From: CACIAM-69d sp001698445
GTDB taxonomy: Bacteria; Cyanobacteriota; Cyanobacteriia; CACIAM-69d
Assembly: GCF_043235035.1 (NCBI RefSeq)
Contig: NZ_JAZAQF010000069.1
Span: 174,562-238,561, forward strand
Direction of reading: 5' to 3'
DNA length: 64,000 nt
Shown: piece by piece, positions 1 through 9,500 of the stretch
How positions within the stretch are numbered: the stretch's first letter is position 1
How the letters are laid out: each line of letters starts with the position of its first letter
Notes under the pieces: generated by a model
The model's input: only the letters and a program-made list of their open reading frames with translations
Told to the model about the DNA's origin: nothing
Databases searched by the model: none
Program-made: the position numbers and the translations under genes

Positions 1-2121
1 CTGTTGGCCTACAACAGCACTCAGGTGCAACTGAAAACGCTGCATCAATTGCAAGCGGCCCAATCGCGGGCGGTTGCTGAGCGCATTAGTACCTATCTCG
101 AAGATTTTCAGCGCAAATTGGGCTATTTGTCGCGGGTGACGGGGTTGTCGGAGTTGCCCGTGCCGGTGCAGCGATCGCTTCTGGAGGCGCTGATTCGCCA
201 CGATTCGGCCTATGAGATGGTGGCAATTTTGGATCGATCGGGACAGCCGATTACCTTTGTGGTCACAGATCCCCTCTTTCGCCCCCAAAACCAGAACCGC
301 ACTGTGGCCTTCTCGCGAGCCTACCGCTGGGCCGAAGACTATGTGGGTTGGGTGGAATCAGAACAGCTCCACGATCGGCGGGTGCGCTGGATCATGATGA
401 GCGTGCCCATTCGCGATCGCTCGGAGCAAATTGCGGGAGTGCTGCTGGCCCGGGTGAATTTAGATTTTCTGGATTCTGTGCTCAGTGAAGCCTGGAGCGA
501 TGAGGCGGGCTATACCTATTTGCTCGATCGGCGCAATGTGGTGCTAACGGTGAGCGATGCTGACCCCACCACCTTCGCCCCCATCAATTTGGAGGGCCAA
601 CACCTGGCTGAACATTTGGATCAGGCGATCGCGGGGGAGGTGACCCAATATCAAGGCTTAAAACAGGCGCAGGTGATTGGAACCGTTGCGGCCATCCCCT
701 CCAGCAACTCCAGCGGCTGGCGGGTGGTGACGGAGTTGCCCTTGGCCGATGCCTATGCGCCGCTGCGTGACCTGATTTTACAGATGACCCTTGGGGCGAT
801 CGCGGCGGGAGCGGCGGCCGGCTGGCTCAGTTGGCGCTTGGCCCACCGGGCGATCTATCCCTTGCAATTGCTGACCCATGAGGTGATTAAGCTCGATCGG
901 GCCTCCTTTCTGCAACTCCATCAACACAGCCACATTGACCAGCTCGCAGCCACCCACGATCGCCATGAGCTGGGTATTTTGGCACGGGCTTTCAAGGACA
1001 TGGCCCACCGACTGGGGGAATCTTTTGTGGCCTTGGGCAAGGCCAATGAAGAATTGGAACAACGAGTTGTGGAGCGGACGATCGAACTACAACGGGCCTT
1101 GGATGATCTGCGCCATACCCAATTACAACTGATCAAAACTGAAAAAATGTCCAGCGTTGGTCAATTGGTGGCCGGATTAGCCCACGAGATTAATAATCCC
1201 GTTAGCTTTATCTTTGGCAATCTTGCCCATGCTCGTTCCTATTTTGAAGATATTGTTGAACTGCATCAAATTTGTATTCAAGAACTGGGCTATCAGCCTG
1301 ATGAACCCATGGAGCAGGCCCTGGCTAAGTTGCCAGAGCAAGTGCGCGCAAAATGGGAAGAAATTGAATATGACTTTATTCTCCAAGACTATCCAAAATT
1401 GCTGCAATCCATGGAATATGGAGCAGTTCGCATTCGGGATCTGATTCGCAACTTGCGGGAATTTGCCCGCTTGGATGAGGCAGAAGTCAAAATTGTTGAC
1501 CTCAATGCCAGTCTTGAAAGTACCCTGACAATTTTGCAAAATCGACTGGGGCCTATGCCAACTCGCTCTTGTGTTACTTTGCATCGATCGCTGGGAGAAT
1601 TGCCCACCGTCACTTGCTATGCGGGCCAGCTCAATCAGGTGTTTTTGCAAATTTTGAGCAATGCGATCGACGCAATGGATTTGTTGCCCAATGATGAACA
1701 GCCGCAATTGTGGATCACGACCGGTTGCCTCGATGAAGCGATTGTGATTTCGATTCGAGACAATGGCCCCGGTTTGGATGAATCCGCTGCCAACAAAATT
1801 TTTGATCCCTTTTTCACCACCAAGCCCGTGGGTCAAGGCACAGGATTGGGCCTATCAATTAGCTATCAAATTGTTGTGGAAACCCATGGCGGTTCCTTGG
1901 AAGCCAAGAACCATCACCAAGGGGGGGCGGAATTTACCATTACGTTACCGCTCGATCGGCTGACACAGTTGGCACGTCGCACCGTTCCCCATGATGCGGA
2001 TGCTGATCATGATCTGGCCATTGATCCCAGGGAAGGAATTGCCCAAGCTTCTGCGAATCGGGTCAATAGCAATACAATCACCACCAGTCCGGCGGCGACG
2101 GTGGGCATTCCGCTAATTTAG
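1..2121 (+). CDS. Sensor histidine kinase, 5' end outside window
   Basis: Membrane-bound two-component sensor kinase, cut by the left edge; the frame is open from base 1, so the true start lies upstream. Residue numbers count from the codon at 4. Residues 1-255 look like an extracytoplasmic Cache-type sensor. A membrane segment follows at about 258-280, then a HAMP-like linker and coiled coil (about 340-380). The H-box reads GLAHEINNP with the phospho-accepting His near 394. The N-box (QILSNAIDAMD) is near 547, G1 (DNGPGL) near 585, the F-box (FDPFFTTK) near 600 and G2 (GQGTGLGLS) near 610, so the ATPase domain is complete. The last 50 residues are a low-complexity tail. The kinase core closely resembles the two kinases at 56285 and 58678. 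No response regulator is adjacent. The ligand is unknown. Confidence 0.93.
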   Translation: MLAYNSTQVQLKTLHQLQAAQSRAVAERISTYLEDFQRKLGYLSRVTGLSELPVPVQRSLLEALIRHDSAYEMVAILDRSGQPITFVVTDPLFRPQNQNRTVAFSRAYRWAEDYVGWVESEQLHDRRVRWIMMSVPIRDRSEQIAGVLLARVNLDFLDSVLSEAWSDEAGYTYLLDRRNVVLTVSDADPTTFAPINLEGQHLAEHLDQAIAGEVTQYQGLKQAQVIGTVAAIPSSNSSGWRVVTELPLADAYAPLRDLILQMTLGAIAAGAAAGWLSWRLAHRAIYPLQLLTHEVIKLDRASFLQLHQHSHIDQLAATHDRHELGILARAFKDMAHRLGESFVALGKANEELEQRVVERTIELQRALDDLRHTQLQLIKTEKMSSVGQLVAGLAHEINNPVSFIFGNLAHARSYFEDIVELHQICIQELGYQPDEPMEQALAKLPEQVRAKWEEIEYDFILQDYPKLLQSMEYGAVRIRDLIRNLREFARLDEAEVKIVDLNASLESTLTILQNRLGPMPTRSCVTLHRSLGELPTVTCYAGQLNQVFLQILSNAIDAMDLLPNDEQPQLWITTGCLDEAIVISIRDNGPGLDESAANKIFDPFFTTKPVGQGTGLGLSISYQIVVETHGGSLEAKNHHQGGAEFTITLPLDRLTQLARRTVPHDADADHDLAIDPREGIAQASANRVNSNTITTSPAATVGIPLI

Positions 2122-2143
2122 CGCCAATGTTTGCCAGTCCCTC

Positions 2144-2174
2144 CAGTTAACTGCCTAGTTAACTGACAGTTTTT
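2144..2174 (+). terminator. Intrinsic terminator after the histidine kinase
   Basis: A 9-bp perfect stem (CAGTTAACT / AGTTAACTG) with a GCCT loop lies 22 bp after the kinase stop and is followed by ACAGTTTTT. Stem plus T-run is typical of a rho-independent terminator. The T-run is shared with the end of the repeat that starts at about 2167. Confidence 0.6.
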
Positions 2175-2273
2175 ACCTAAAAACAATTAGCACGTCACAT
2201 CACAGATGCTGCGGTGGCTAAAGCCAATTGATCACGCGCTGCTACTGTACTGAATTCGGCAAGGCAAAAGCTG
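2167..2273. repeat. Candidate MITE with IS630-like ends
   Basis: The left end CAGTTTTTACCTAAAAAC resembles the left end of the insertion sequence at 63876 (CAGCCTTTGCCTATAACG) and the repeat at 13260. About 105 bp on, the sequence ends in an inverted version: the reverse complement of 2255-2273 begins CAGCTTTTGCCTTGCC. The ends match at about 11 of the first 13 positions. There is no coding capacity. A non-autonomous derivative of the IS630-type element is the likely reading; the target duplication is not clean. Confidence 0.4.
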
Positions 2274-2535
2274 TAGATTCTCCTTGAATTGGCGCGATCG
2301 CCTCCCCTCATAACTCAGCTACATCACGATTGAGATGAGCTGCCACAGAGAATCTGGAACTCCCAACAAATAGCCTATTGGCGGCCGGCTCCATCGATTT
2401 TCTAGACATCGTATAACTTATGACGTACTTACAAGGTCTAGAATAAAAGCTTTAAGCAAAAACCATACTTGAATTTGCTGTTTTACTTGCAACGAGGGTT
2501 GAGCTTGAACAAATGAACTGTAAATAGAAATTTCT

Positions 2536-2984
2536 GGGTAGTGCCTGTGAAGTAATGATACTAATTGGACGGCAGTCATCTACAAGTACTACCTAGTCCA
2601 TTTTCACTAAATCTGGCTTTCCGAATCAGCTAGCACCCTAGAAGTTATTACTTCTAACTGAGGAACATCTTCTTAAGCCGCTTTCTAGGCGATTTCTATA
2701 TCTGTATTGCAATAATCAGGAACCAACTGATCTCGCATCTCGGCAATATCTCACCAGGGAACATCAGGATAGTGGCTTCTTGCTGAATCTGGAATGTACT
2801 TCACAACTTCGCTAATAACTTTGATCGCCCTCGAAACCGCAAGCACCTTCTCTAAATTTTGTGAAAAGATTTCAACCTGAATGTCTGCTATAAACTGGAT
2901 AGTGCCGTAATTATGATGAACAAGTGAGAGCGTCTTTGAGCAAGCAACCTTTCACTGAAAATCATCACTGCACAGGCACTACCC
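2536..2984. repeat. 449-bp segment bounded by 24-bp inverted repeats
   Basis: The 24 bases at 2536-2559 (beginning GGGTAGTGCCTGTG) recur inverted at 2961-2984 with two mismatches. The similarity stops sharply on both sides of each arm. The segment between holds the degenerate hepT gene. It may be an old mobile unit or a remnant of an insertion; no transposase is present and no target duplication was recognised. Confidence 0.45.
2640..2925 (-). pseudogene. Degenerate HepT/DUF86-type toxin gene
   Basis: One minus-strand frame reads a HepT-like (DUF86, HEPN-fold ribonuclease) chain containing KVISEVVKYIPD, then SHYPDVPW, DIAEMRDQLVPDY, and EDVPQLEVIT near the end. This matches the family order of a helix, the PEVPW turn and the R-x4-H-x-Y motif. 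Three in-frame stops fall where Trp or Gln would be expected: TGA after PW, TAG after EIA, and TAA before EDVPQ. The motif His is replaced by Pro (RDQLVPDY). No start codon or MNT antitoxin partner is seen; only about 90 bp separate it from the gyrB stop. It is dead as a protein, and the residual similarity suggests fairly recent decay. Confidence 0.6.
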
Positions 2985-3011
2985 TTGCTTCACGAATCCT
3001 GAAAACCCAGG

Positions 3012-4955
3012 CTAAATATCCAGGTCGGTGAGGTTCAGCTTGGCCCCGTAGGTTTCAATAAATTCCCGGCGGGGAGCCACCCGATCGCCCATCAAGATTG
3101 TGAAGATTCGATCGGCCTCGGCCGCATCATCGATTTCCACCCGTTTCATCGTGCGGGTTTCTGGGTTCATGGTGGTGTCCCAAAGCTGATCGGGCATCAT
3201 TTCACCCAACCCTTTGAACCGTTGAATGTTGTAGTTGGCATTGGCCGGGAAGCCCGCCAAAATCTGCTGCAACTCCCGATCGCTGTAGCAATATTGATGA
3301 TTCCGGCCGCGCTCCACTTTGTACAGGGGCGGGCAGGCAATATAGATGTGACCTTGCTCCACCAATTCCCGTTGATAGCGATAGAAAAAGGTGAGCAGCA
3401 GGGTGCGAATGTGGGCCCCGTCCACGTCCGCATCGGTCATCAATACCACCCGGTGATAACGCAGTTGAGAAACATCAAATTCCTCGCCTTTGATGCCTAA
3501 TCCCAGGGCAGAAATCAGTGACTGAATTTCGGTGTTTTTATAGATCTTGGCATCGTCGGTTTTCTCGATGTTTAGGATCTTGCCGCGTAGGGGCAAAATG
3601 GCTTGGAATCGACGGTTTCGCCCTTGCTTGGCGGAACCGCCTGCCGAGTCTCCTTCCACAATAAAAATTTCTGATTCGGACGGATCCTTCGAGCTGCAAT
3701 CGGCTAACTTACCCGGCAAGGGCGACGATTCCAACACCGACTTGCGGCGCACCAATTCTCGGGCCCGGCGAGCCGCTTCGGCTGCATTAAAGGCCTGAAT
3801 TGCCTTCTCCAAGATGGAGTCGGCCACGCCGGGCCGAAACTCCAAATATTCCGTGAAGACTTCCCCCACCAGGGAATCCACAATGCCGCGTACCTCGGGG
3901 TTGCCGAGTTTGGTTTTGGTTTGTCCTTCAAATTCTGGATCGGGTACTTTGACGGAAATAATCGCCGTTAAGCCTTCCCGAATATGTTCGCCGCCCAGGT
4001 TGGCATCGCCATCTTTGAGTTTGTTACGCTTGCGGGCGATCGCGTTCATGGTGCGGGTCAAAACGGCCTTCAACCCTTCCAGGTGGGTTCCGCCATCCAC
4101 GGTGCGGATGTTGTTGGCAAACCCGAATAGGTTGTCTGTGTAGGCATCGATCGACCATTGCATGGCCACTTCCACATGCACCCCGTCGCGCTCCCCTTGC
4201 ACGTAGAGAATTTCCTCGTGGAGGGGCAGGCGATCGCGGTTAATGTAGGCTACATATTCCCGAATGCCGCCTTCGTAGCAGTAGGTTTCAACCTTGGGTT
4301 GCTCGGTGCGCAACAACTCCAGCCGGTGATCGCTGAAGGTGATTTTTACGCCCGCATTCAGATAGGCCAGCTCCCGCAGCCGACTGGCGAGGGTGGCGTA
4401 GTCAAATTCTGTGCCGGTGATGAAAATTTCGCGATCGGGCAAAAAGGTGACCCGCGTGCCCGTTTGGGAATCGTCGCTGGGTTCGTTGGTCAGGGGCCCT
4501 TGGGGAATACCTCGGCTGTAGCGTTGAACGTGCCGTTGGCTCAGGCGCTTGACTTCAACAATCACTTCTTCCGAGAGGGCATTCACCACGGACACGCCCA
4601 CGCCGTGGAGACCGCCGGATACTTTGTAGCCACCGCCGCCGAATTTGCCGCCCGCGTGCAGCACGGTCATTACGGTTTCGAGGGCGGACTTGCCAGTTTG
4701 GGGGTGAATGTCAACGGGGATGCCGCGGCCGTCGTCGGTGACGGTGACGGAGCCGTTGGCATTCAGATCCACTTCAATGTGGGTGCAATAACCAGCAAGG
4801 GCTTCATCGATCGAGTTGTCCACCACCTCGTAAACTAGATGATGGAGACCGCGCGGCCCAGTGGAGCCGATGTACATTCCCGGTCGCTTGCGGACAGGTT
4901 CAAGCCCTTCAAGAACCTGAATTTGATCTGCCCCATAGTTGCTGGTCATGCTCAC
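3012..4955 (-). CDS. gyrB: DNA gyrase subunit B
   Basis: ATPase subunit of DNA gyrase, which introduces negative supercoils together with GyrA (not in the window). At 647 residues it has the usual length for the short cyanobacterial GyrB. The N-terminal GHKL ATPase has EVVDNSIDEALAGY, the DDGRGIPVD motif and GGLHGVG. The transducer follows, then the TOPRIM domain with EGDSAGGSAKQGR near 433-445 and the metal-binding DADVDGAHI near 510. The C-terminal PDQLWDTTMNPETR motif is present. The ATG at 4955 is followed by a second ATG two codons on (MSMTSNYG), so the exact start could be 4949. It is transcribed alone; the next genes on this strand lie beyond a 380-bp gap. Confidence 0.98.
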   Translation of the reverse strand: MSMTSNYGADQIQVLEGLEPVRKRPGMYIGSTGPRGLHHLVYEVVDNSIDEALAGYCTHIEVDLNANGSVTVTDDGRGIPVDIHPQTGKSALETVMTVLHAGGKFGGGGYKVSGGLHGVGVSVVNALSEEVIVEVKRLSQRHVQRYSRGIPQGPLTNEPSDDSQTGTRVTFLPDREIFITGTEFDYATLASRLRELAYLNAGVKITFSDHRLELLRTEQPKVETYCYEGGIREYVAYINRDRLPLHEEILYVQGERDGVHVEVAMQWSIDAYTDNLFGFANNIRTVDGGTHLEGLKAVLTRTMNAIARKRNKLKDGDANLGGEHIREGLTAIISVKVPDPEFEGQTKTKLGNPEVRGIVDSLVGEVFTEYLEFRPGVADSILEKAIQAFNAAEAARRARELVRRKSVLESSPLPGKLADCSSKDPSESEIFIVEGDSAGGSAKQGRNRRFQAILPLRGKILNIEKTDDAKIYKNTEIQSLISALGLGIKGEEFDVSQLRYHRVVLMTDADVDGAHIRTLLLTFFYRYQRELVEQGHIYIACPPLYKVERGRNHQYCYSDRELQQILAGFPANANYNIQRFKGLGEMMPDQLWDTTMNPETRTMKRVEIDDAAEADRIFTILMGDRVAPRREFIETYGAKLNLTDLDI

Positions 4956-5337
4956 TCCGCTCCAGATTGGACATCTTAGGCAGGTTAAATTTGCCTAAAG
5001 CCCTATAACTTCAAAACATTCCAAGATTTTAGCACAAACGGGTTCTAGGAGTTGCCAGGGTACGCTTGTTATGAATTTGGGCTTGGGATTGATTGACCTT
5101 GAAAAATGCCTGGAAAGGTCACTAACAGCCCTAGGAATTTGACTTCCTAAGGTTGCAGCGGGGAGCCATTTCCCCCCTGATGAGGCGGTCTGAGCAGCCA
5201 AATATTGATACACCGCTTACCCCAGCGATCAATGCAGGCGAGGAGCTAACGATCAATGCAAACAAGGGGCTTAAGCCCCTTGCCCCTAGGACTATTGGGG
5301 CTTAACCAGAGCTTCCAGAGACTTTTCAAACATCCCC
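4956..5337. other. Gap between gyrB and bioF
   Basis: No credible gene. It contains a short direct repeat (GATCAATGCA twice, at about 5229 and 5251), the 20-bp palindrome at 5263, and near 5322 the sequence CTTTTCAAACATCCCC, which resembles the ends of the inverted-repeat element at 55814. The gyrB promoter must lie in the right part of its upstream region, but no clear -35/-10 pair was recognised. Confidence 0.5.
5263..5282. repeat. 20-bp palindrome CAAGGGGCTTAAGCCCCTTG, copy 1
   Basis: Perfect 20-bp palindrome 56 bp beyond the bioF stop codon. The same 20 bases occur at 10477, 13408 and 50269, and split by a MITE at 27480. It can form a 10-bp hairpin and lies just downstream of a gene in every case, so a role in transcription termination or mRNA 3' protection is plausible. 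Confidence 0.8.
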
Positions 5338-6582
5338 TTAGGCTCCTGGGGGAATGGCCGATCGCAGGGCGGCCATGAGCTGGGTTAAATGTTCGGGCTG
5401 ATGGGTGGCCATCAGGGTCAGGCGCAGACGACTGGTGGGCACGGTGGGCGGTCGAATGGCTCCGACCCACAGGCCGGCTTCCGTGAGCGATCGCCCCAAC
5501 TGGCTGACGGTGGCTGGGTTAGGCACTTGCAAACAGAGGATAGGCGATTCGCTGGGCAGTAGGCGGTAGGCATGATCGCCCTGGGTGAGTTCGGCGGGCT
5601 GGGTGGCCAACCAATCCTGAAGGGCTTGACGGAGCGATCGGGTATTGTGCCAAAGGGCGGCCCGTCGATCGGGTTCTTGGTTCACAATCCGAATGGCAGC
5701 TAGGGCGGCGGCCGTGTCAGCGGGTGACAGGCCCGTGGTGTAAATCCAACTGGCGGCGCGGTTGCGCAAAAAATCGACGAGGGTGGCCGAGCCGGCCACA
5801 TAGCCTCCCAAGCTGCCCAGGGCCTTGCTGAGGGTTCCCATCTGAATCAGCGATCGCCCGCTACACCCCAGGGCCTCCACGCAGCCGGCCCCCGTGGCCC
5901 CGAAAACCCCCGTCCCGTGGGCCTCATCCACCAACACCATGGCGGAAAAGGCCTCCGCCAAGTCCAGAATCTCCGGCAGGGGAGCCAAGTCTCCATCCAT
6001 ACTAAACACCGTGTCCGTGAGGATCAGGCAGCGGCGATAGTGGGAACGGTGGCTTTGGAGCCGATCGCCCAAATCCTGCAAGTCGCCATGCCGATAGTCC
6101 ACCACCGTGGCTCCACTGAGTTTGGCTCCGGCTAGCAGGCTGGAATGGTTATAGGCATCGTTCAAAATCAAATCTCGCGGGCCCACCAAGGCGGCGATCG
6201 TGCCCAAATTGGCTAAATACCCGGAACTGAAGACGATCGCGTCTTCGGTCTGTTTCAGTTGGGCGATCGCCTGCTCTAACTCTCGGTGCAATGCTCGCTG
6301 GCCGGTAATCAGCCGTGAGCCAGTGCTGCCGGTTCCATCGGTTTGAATCGCCTCGATCGCGGCGGCCATTAACCGGTCATCGCCCGCCAACCCCAAATAG
6401 TCATTGCTGGCGAAGTTAATCAGGGTGCGGCCGTCGCGCTCCACCACGGCTCCCGGCCGGCCGCTCAGGATCTGGGGCGATCGATGCCAATGGGCCCGGT
6501 GAATCGTCTGGAGGGCCTTGGCCATCCAATCGTAGGGGGACTCGGTTGAGGCAGGACTGGGAGCGGTCTTAGGAATGGGCAT
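5338..6582 (-). CDS. bioF: 8-amino-7-oxononanoate synthase-like PLP enzyme
   Basis: PLP-dependent alpha-oxoamine synthase; family members condense pimeloyl-ACP/CoA with L-alanine in the first committed biotin-ring step. From ATG 6582 it is 414 residues. Visible features are NFASNDYLGLAGD near the N-terminus, GSTGSRLITG, the HSSLLAG loop, VDEAHGTGVFG (PLP-binding Asp/His) and TLSKALGSLGGYV with the Schiff-base Lys near 251. An upstream in-frame ATG at 6645 would add 21 Pro-rich residues inside the cyclase coding end; 6582 fits the family length better and gives a 14-bp overlap with the upstream cyclase stop (6569). Closely related enzymes (KBL, serine palmitoyltransferase) share these motifs, but the overall sequence reads as BioF. 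Confidence 0.88.
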   Translation of the reverse strand: MPIPKTAPSPASTESPYDWMAKALQTIHRAHWHRSPQILSGRPGAVVERDGRTLINFASNDYLGLAGDDRLMAAAIEAIQTDGTGSTGSRLITGQRALHRELEQAIAQLKQTEDAIVFSSGYLANLGTIAALVGPRDLILNDAYNHSSLLAGAKLSGATVVDYRHGDLQDLGDRLQSHRSHYRRCLILTDTVFSMDGDLAPLPEILDLAEAFSAMVLVDEAHGTGVFGATGAGCVEALGCSGRSLIQMGTLSKALGSLGGYVAGSATLVDFLRNRAASWIYTTGLSPADTAAALAAIRIVNQEPDRRAALWHNTRSLRQALQDWLATQPAELTQGDHAYRLLPSESPILCLQVPNPATVSQLGRSLTEAGLWVGAIRPPTVPTSRLRLTLMATHQPEHLTQLMAALRSAIPPGA

Positions 6583-8824
6583 CGGTGGCGCGATCGACGG
6601 TATGGCCAGCCCCGGCGTGGGACGGAGTGGCAGATCCCTGCCCATTATGATTGATCGAATTCAAACCCTTGGGATCATCCTCCGGGGCAAAATCCCCGCG
6701 CTGGCCGTCCTCAGCTTGTCGATCACCGGTTTGGCCATCATCCCCATCCGAGCGATCGGGGTCAAAATCACCCGGATTGGAATCACGAACATTATCAAAA
6801 TTACTGATCCTGGGGTCACCAGCTAGTTCACCAGTTCCTTTGAAAAGATCGGGATCCGGTGCTGGCGGCCGTTCGCTCACCAGCCAGTAGGTGAGCATTT
6901 CCCCGCGTCCTCGCACTTGCCAAGGCCCGCGTGGCTCCAAAACAAACTGATCGCCCAACAGGGCCGCCGTGGAAGCCGTCACTTGAATTTTGCCCGCTTC
7001 CCCTTGGGACTCCATCCGGCTGGCAATATTCACCGTATCGCCCCAGAGATCATAAATAAACTTGCGAATGCCAATGACCCCCGCCACCAAGGGGCCAGTA
7101 TTCAGCCCAATTCGCAACTGAAAAGTTTGCCCATTTTCGCGTTGGAACTGTCCGATCGCCTGCTGCATTTCCAAAGCCATCCGCGCCGTGTTGATGGCAT
7201 GGTTAGGATGCGCCGAAGGTACGCCCCCCACGGCCATATAGGCATCCCCGATCGTCTTGATTTTTTCAACCCCATAGCGTTCAGCAATGCGATCGAACTC
7301 TGAAAAAATATCATTCAAACAGGACACCAACTCCGCCGCTTGAATTTGGGAAGCCCACTCTGTAAACCCCACAATGTCCGCAAATAGCACCGTTGCCGAC
7401 TCGAAGCGATCGGCCATAGCCGTCTGTTGCATTTTCAGGCGCTGGGCAATTTTTTGGGGCAAAATATTCAACAACAATTGCTCCGACTGTTGCCGTTGTT
7501 GTCGCAATTCCAGCTCTGTTTTGCGGCGCTCGGTAATCTCTTGCACCATGCCTTCAAAGTAAAGAAACTTGCCCCCAGCGTCATAGACACTGCGAACGGT
7601 TTCAGAAATCCAAATTCGTCGGCCATCCTTCCGATAAACTTCCGATTCAAAATTGGATACTTCTCCGTATTGAGCCATGTAGGCCAAAAACTCCTCGCGT
7701 CGGTGCGATCGCACGTAAAGTTGTTGGCCCACATTGGTGATTAATTCCATCATTTCTTGAGGAGATCCATAGCCACAAATGCGGGCTAAGGTCGGATTCA
7801 CACTAATAAATCGCCCTTCCCAAGTGGCTTGAAAGATCCCTTCTAGGGCATTTTCAAAAATACTGCGATAGTTTTCTTCCGCCTGTTGCAGAGCATCGGC
7901 CGCCAACTTGCGATCGGTAATATCATCCAAAACCCCTAAAACCCCAATCACTTGCCCCGCTTCGTCGCGAATGGGTACGCGGTAGCAATCTAGCCAGATG
8001 GGCTGGCCCCCTTCAGCGTGACGATATTTGCGCAACAGTTGGTGGGAAATGGGTTGATTGGTTTCAATCACTCGGCGATCTTGGACTCGAAATTGCTCAG
8101 CAATGGCTGGATCTTCAATTAAATCTTGATCGGTTTTGCCAATCACGCTTTCGGGATCTCCTAAACCGGATGCTTCTGCCCAACTCCGGTTGCAGCCCAA
8201 GAAAACCAAGTCAGCATTCTTCCAAAAAATTTGCTGAGGAATATTGTCTAAAATAATGCGCAGATATTGTTTTTGTTCTCGCAGAATAGCAGCAGTTTTT
8301 TCATGTTCCGCAACTTCCGCCATTAGACGCTGGTTTTGTTCGGCAACTAGCTTGGCAGCTCGCTGAATTTTCAGGTGTGTATTGACTCGAACTAAAACTT
8401 CTTCAAGGGCAAAGGGCTTAATTAAATAATCAACACCACCCACTTTGAAGGCTTGAATTTTATCTAAGCTGCCATCAAAACTACTATCAGAGCTGCCAGT
8501 AAAAATAATTGGAATATCGGCAGTTTCTGGGTTGGTTTTCAGTTCCTCGCAAAGGGCAAAGCCACTGCGATCGGGCAAATACACATCCAATAGGATGAGG
8601 TCAAAGGGATGGTGCTTCAGTTGCTGCCAGGCCTGATGAGCATTATCCGCGAGCAGGATGTGATAGCCCTCACGCGTTAGAAGTTGATGCAAAAGAGTTC
8701 GATCGTCCGTTCGATCGGCCACGATCAACAGACTGGAGCGGGCTACCGACCAATCAGGACGCAGAATGGGTCTCTCTGCACCGTCGGTCAAACTCTCGGC
8801 AGACGGGTCGATCGAGAAAGTCAC
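6569..8824 (-). CDS. REC-PAS-PAS class III adenylate cyclase
   Basis: Signal-responsive cyclase of 751 residues. A receiver domain comes first (about 30-150, phospho-acceptor Asp near 79 in LILLDVYLPD). A coiled coil and two PAS/PAC domains follow (about 190-315 and 320-440), with an ITDRK linker, then a short coiled coil. The class III catalytic domain spans about 475-650, with metal-binding FADIVGF near 480, KIKTIGDAYMAVGG near 521 and YDLWGDTVNIASRM near 593. The Lys in KIKT and the Asp in YDLWG are the adenine-specifying residues, so cAMP rather than cGMP is expected. The C-terminal 90 residues are an Asp/Gly-rich disordered tail. Start is GTG 8824, supported by a GAGGAG ribosome site 6 bp upstream. 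The 3' end overlaps bioF. Confidence 0.93.
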   Translation of the reverse strand: MTFSIDPSAESLTDGAERPILRPDWSVARSSLLIVADRTDDRTLLHQLLTREGYHILLADNAHQAWQQLKHHPFDLILLDVYLPDRSGFALCEELKTNPETADIPIIFTGSSDSSFDGSLDKIQAFKVGGVDYLIKPFALEEVLVRVNTHLKIQRAAKLVAEQNQRLMAEVAEHEKTAAILREQKQYLRIILDNIPQQIFWKNADLVFLGCNRSWAEASGLGDPESVIGKTDQDLIEDPAIAEQFRVQDRRVIETNQPISHQLLRKYRHAEGGQPIWLDCYRVPIRDEAGQVIGVLGVLDDITDRKLAADALQQAEENYRSIFENALEGIFQATWEGRFISVNPTLARICGYGSPQEMMELITNVGQQLYVRSHRREEFLAYMAQYGEVSNFESEVYRKDGRRIWISETVRSVYDAGGKFLYFEGMVQEITERRKTELELRQQRQQSEQLLLNILPQKIAQRLKMQQTAMADRFESATVLFADIVGFTEWASQIQAAELVSCLNDIFSEFDRIAERYGVEKIKTIGDAYMAVGGVPSAHPNHAINTARMALEMQQAIGQFQRENGQTFQLRIGLNTGPLVAGVIGIRKFIYDLWGDTVNIASRMESQGEAGKIQVTASTAALLGDQFVLEPRGPWQVRGRGEMLTYWLVSERPPAPDPDLFKGTGELAGDPRISNFDNVRDSNPGDFDPDRSDGDDGQTGDRQAEDGQRGDFAPEDDPKGLNSINHNGQGSATPSHAGAGHTVDRATDAHS

Positions 8825-8830
8825 AAGGCT

Positions 8831-8836
8831 CTCCTC
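8831..8836 (-). promoter_or_regulatory. Ribosome binding site of the adenylate cyclase gene
   Basis: On the minus strand GAGGAG lies six bases before the GTG at 8824. This decides a GTG start that would otherwise be uncertain. Confidence 0.7.
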
Positions 8837-9309
8837 AAAAGCTGAGGCGCAAACGAAGCCGCATCACGGCAAACTACCAATATCTTATCGCTGACCCAGC
8901 TTCTGGTGAGGAAGTATTCTTAGATCATTTTCCGCATAATCACGGTTGCGTTTTGGCTGATTATGCTTGCTCCTAGTTGCTATTCTTGCAAAGAATGGAT
9001 ATTTTCGGGTCTAATATGACCAAATTACAACGCAAAGAGCGCCCCATTCGCATCTTGAGACCCCAAAATCAGCCAGGTAGCAATTAATACGCTGCTGTGA
9101 AAATACTCGATCGACTGTGAGCGAAGCGTGAATATTGGCCCGGGCCTGTGCGGCAGTTTTGGGTGGGTTCGGGGTGGCTGGCCGGTCTTCGCTGGCTGAT
9201 TCTCAGCTGATTTTCAGGGGCTGACGAATTTCAGGGGTTTGTTTATGGCAGGGGTTTGTTTTAGGTTGCCCATTTGTTTTAGGTTGTTGGTCTTGGTTGG
9301 CTTGATTGA

Positions 9310-9495
9310 GGGCTTGTCGTCAAATGGCCTGCAACCCTGATGACCTCGTTCTTCAAACCAATCAGCCGTAGGGGCGAGGTCTCCTCGCCCATTCCCGTGA
9401 TCCTTGAATGTTCCCAGGGGTGGACAGGGTTGTAGCGATCGCCCGGGTTAGGGTTGGGAGACCCAACCTACGGCGATGGAAATGACGACAGGCCC
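9310..9495. mobile_element. MITE subtype A, copy 1
   Basis: A 186-bp element with terminal inverted repeats GGGCTTGTCGTCA at the left and TGACGACAGGCCC at the right. Most of it is nearly identical to the copy at 27491-27679. Flanks are GA at the left and TA at the right, suggesting a decayed TA duplication. It has no coding capacity. Its ends match those of subtype B at 15959 and 24411, although the interior differs. Confidence 0.8.
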
Positions 9496-9500
9496 TAGCC

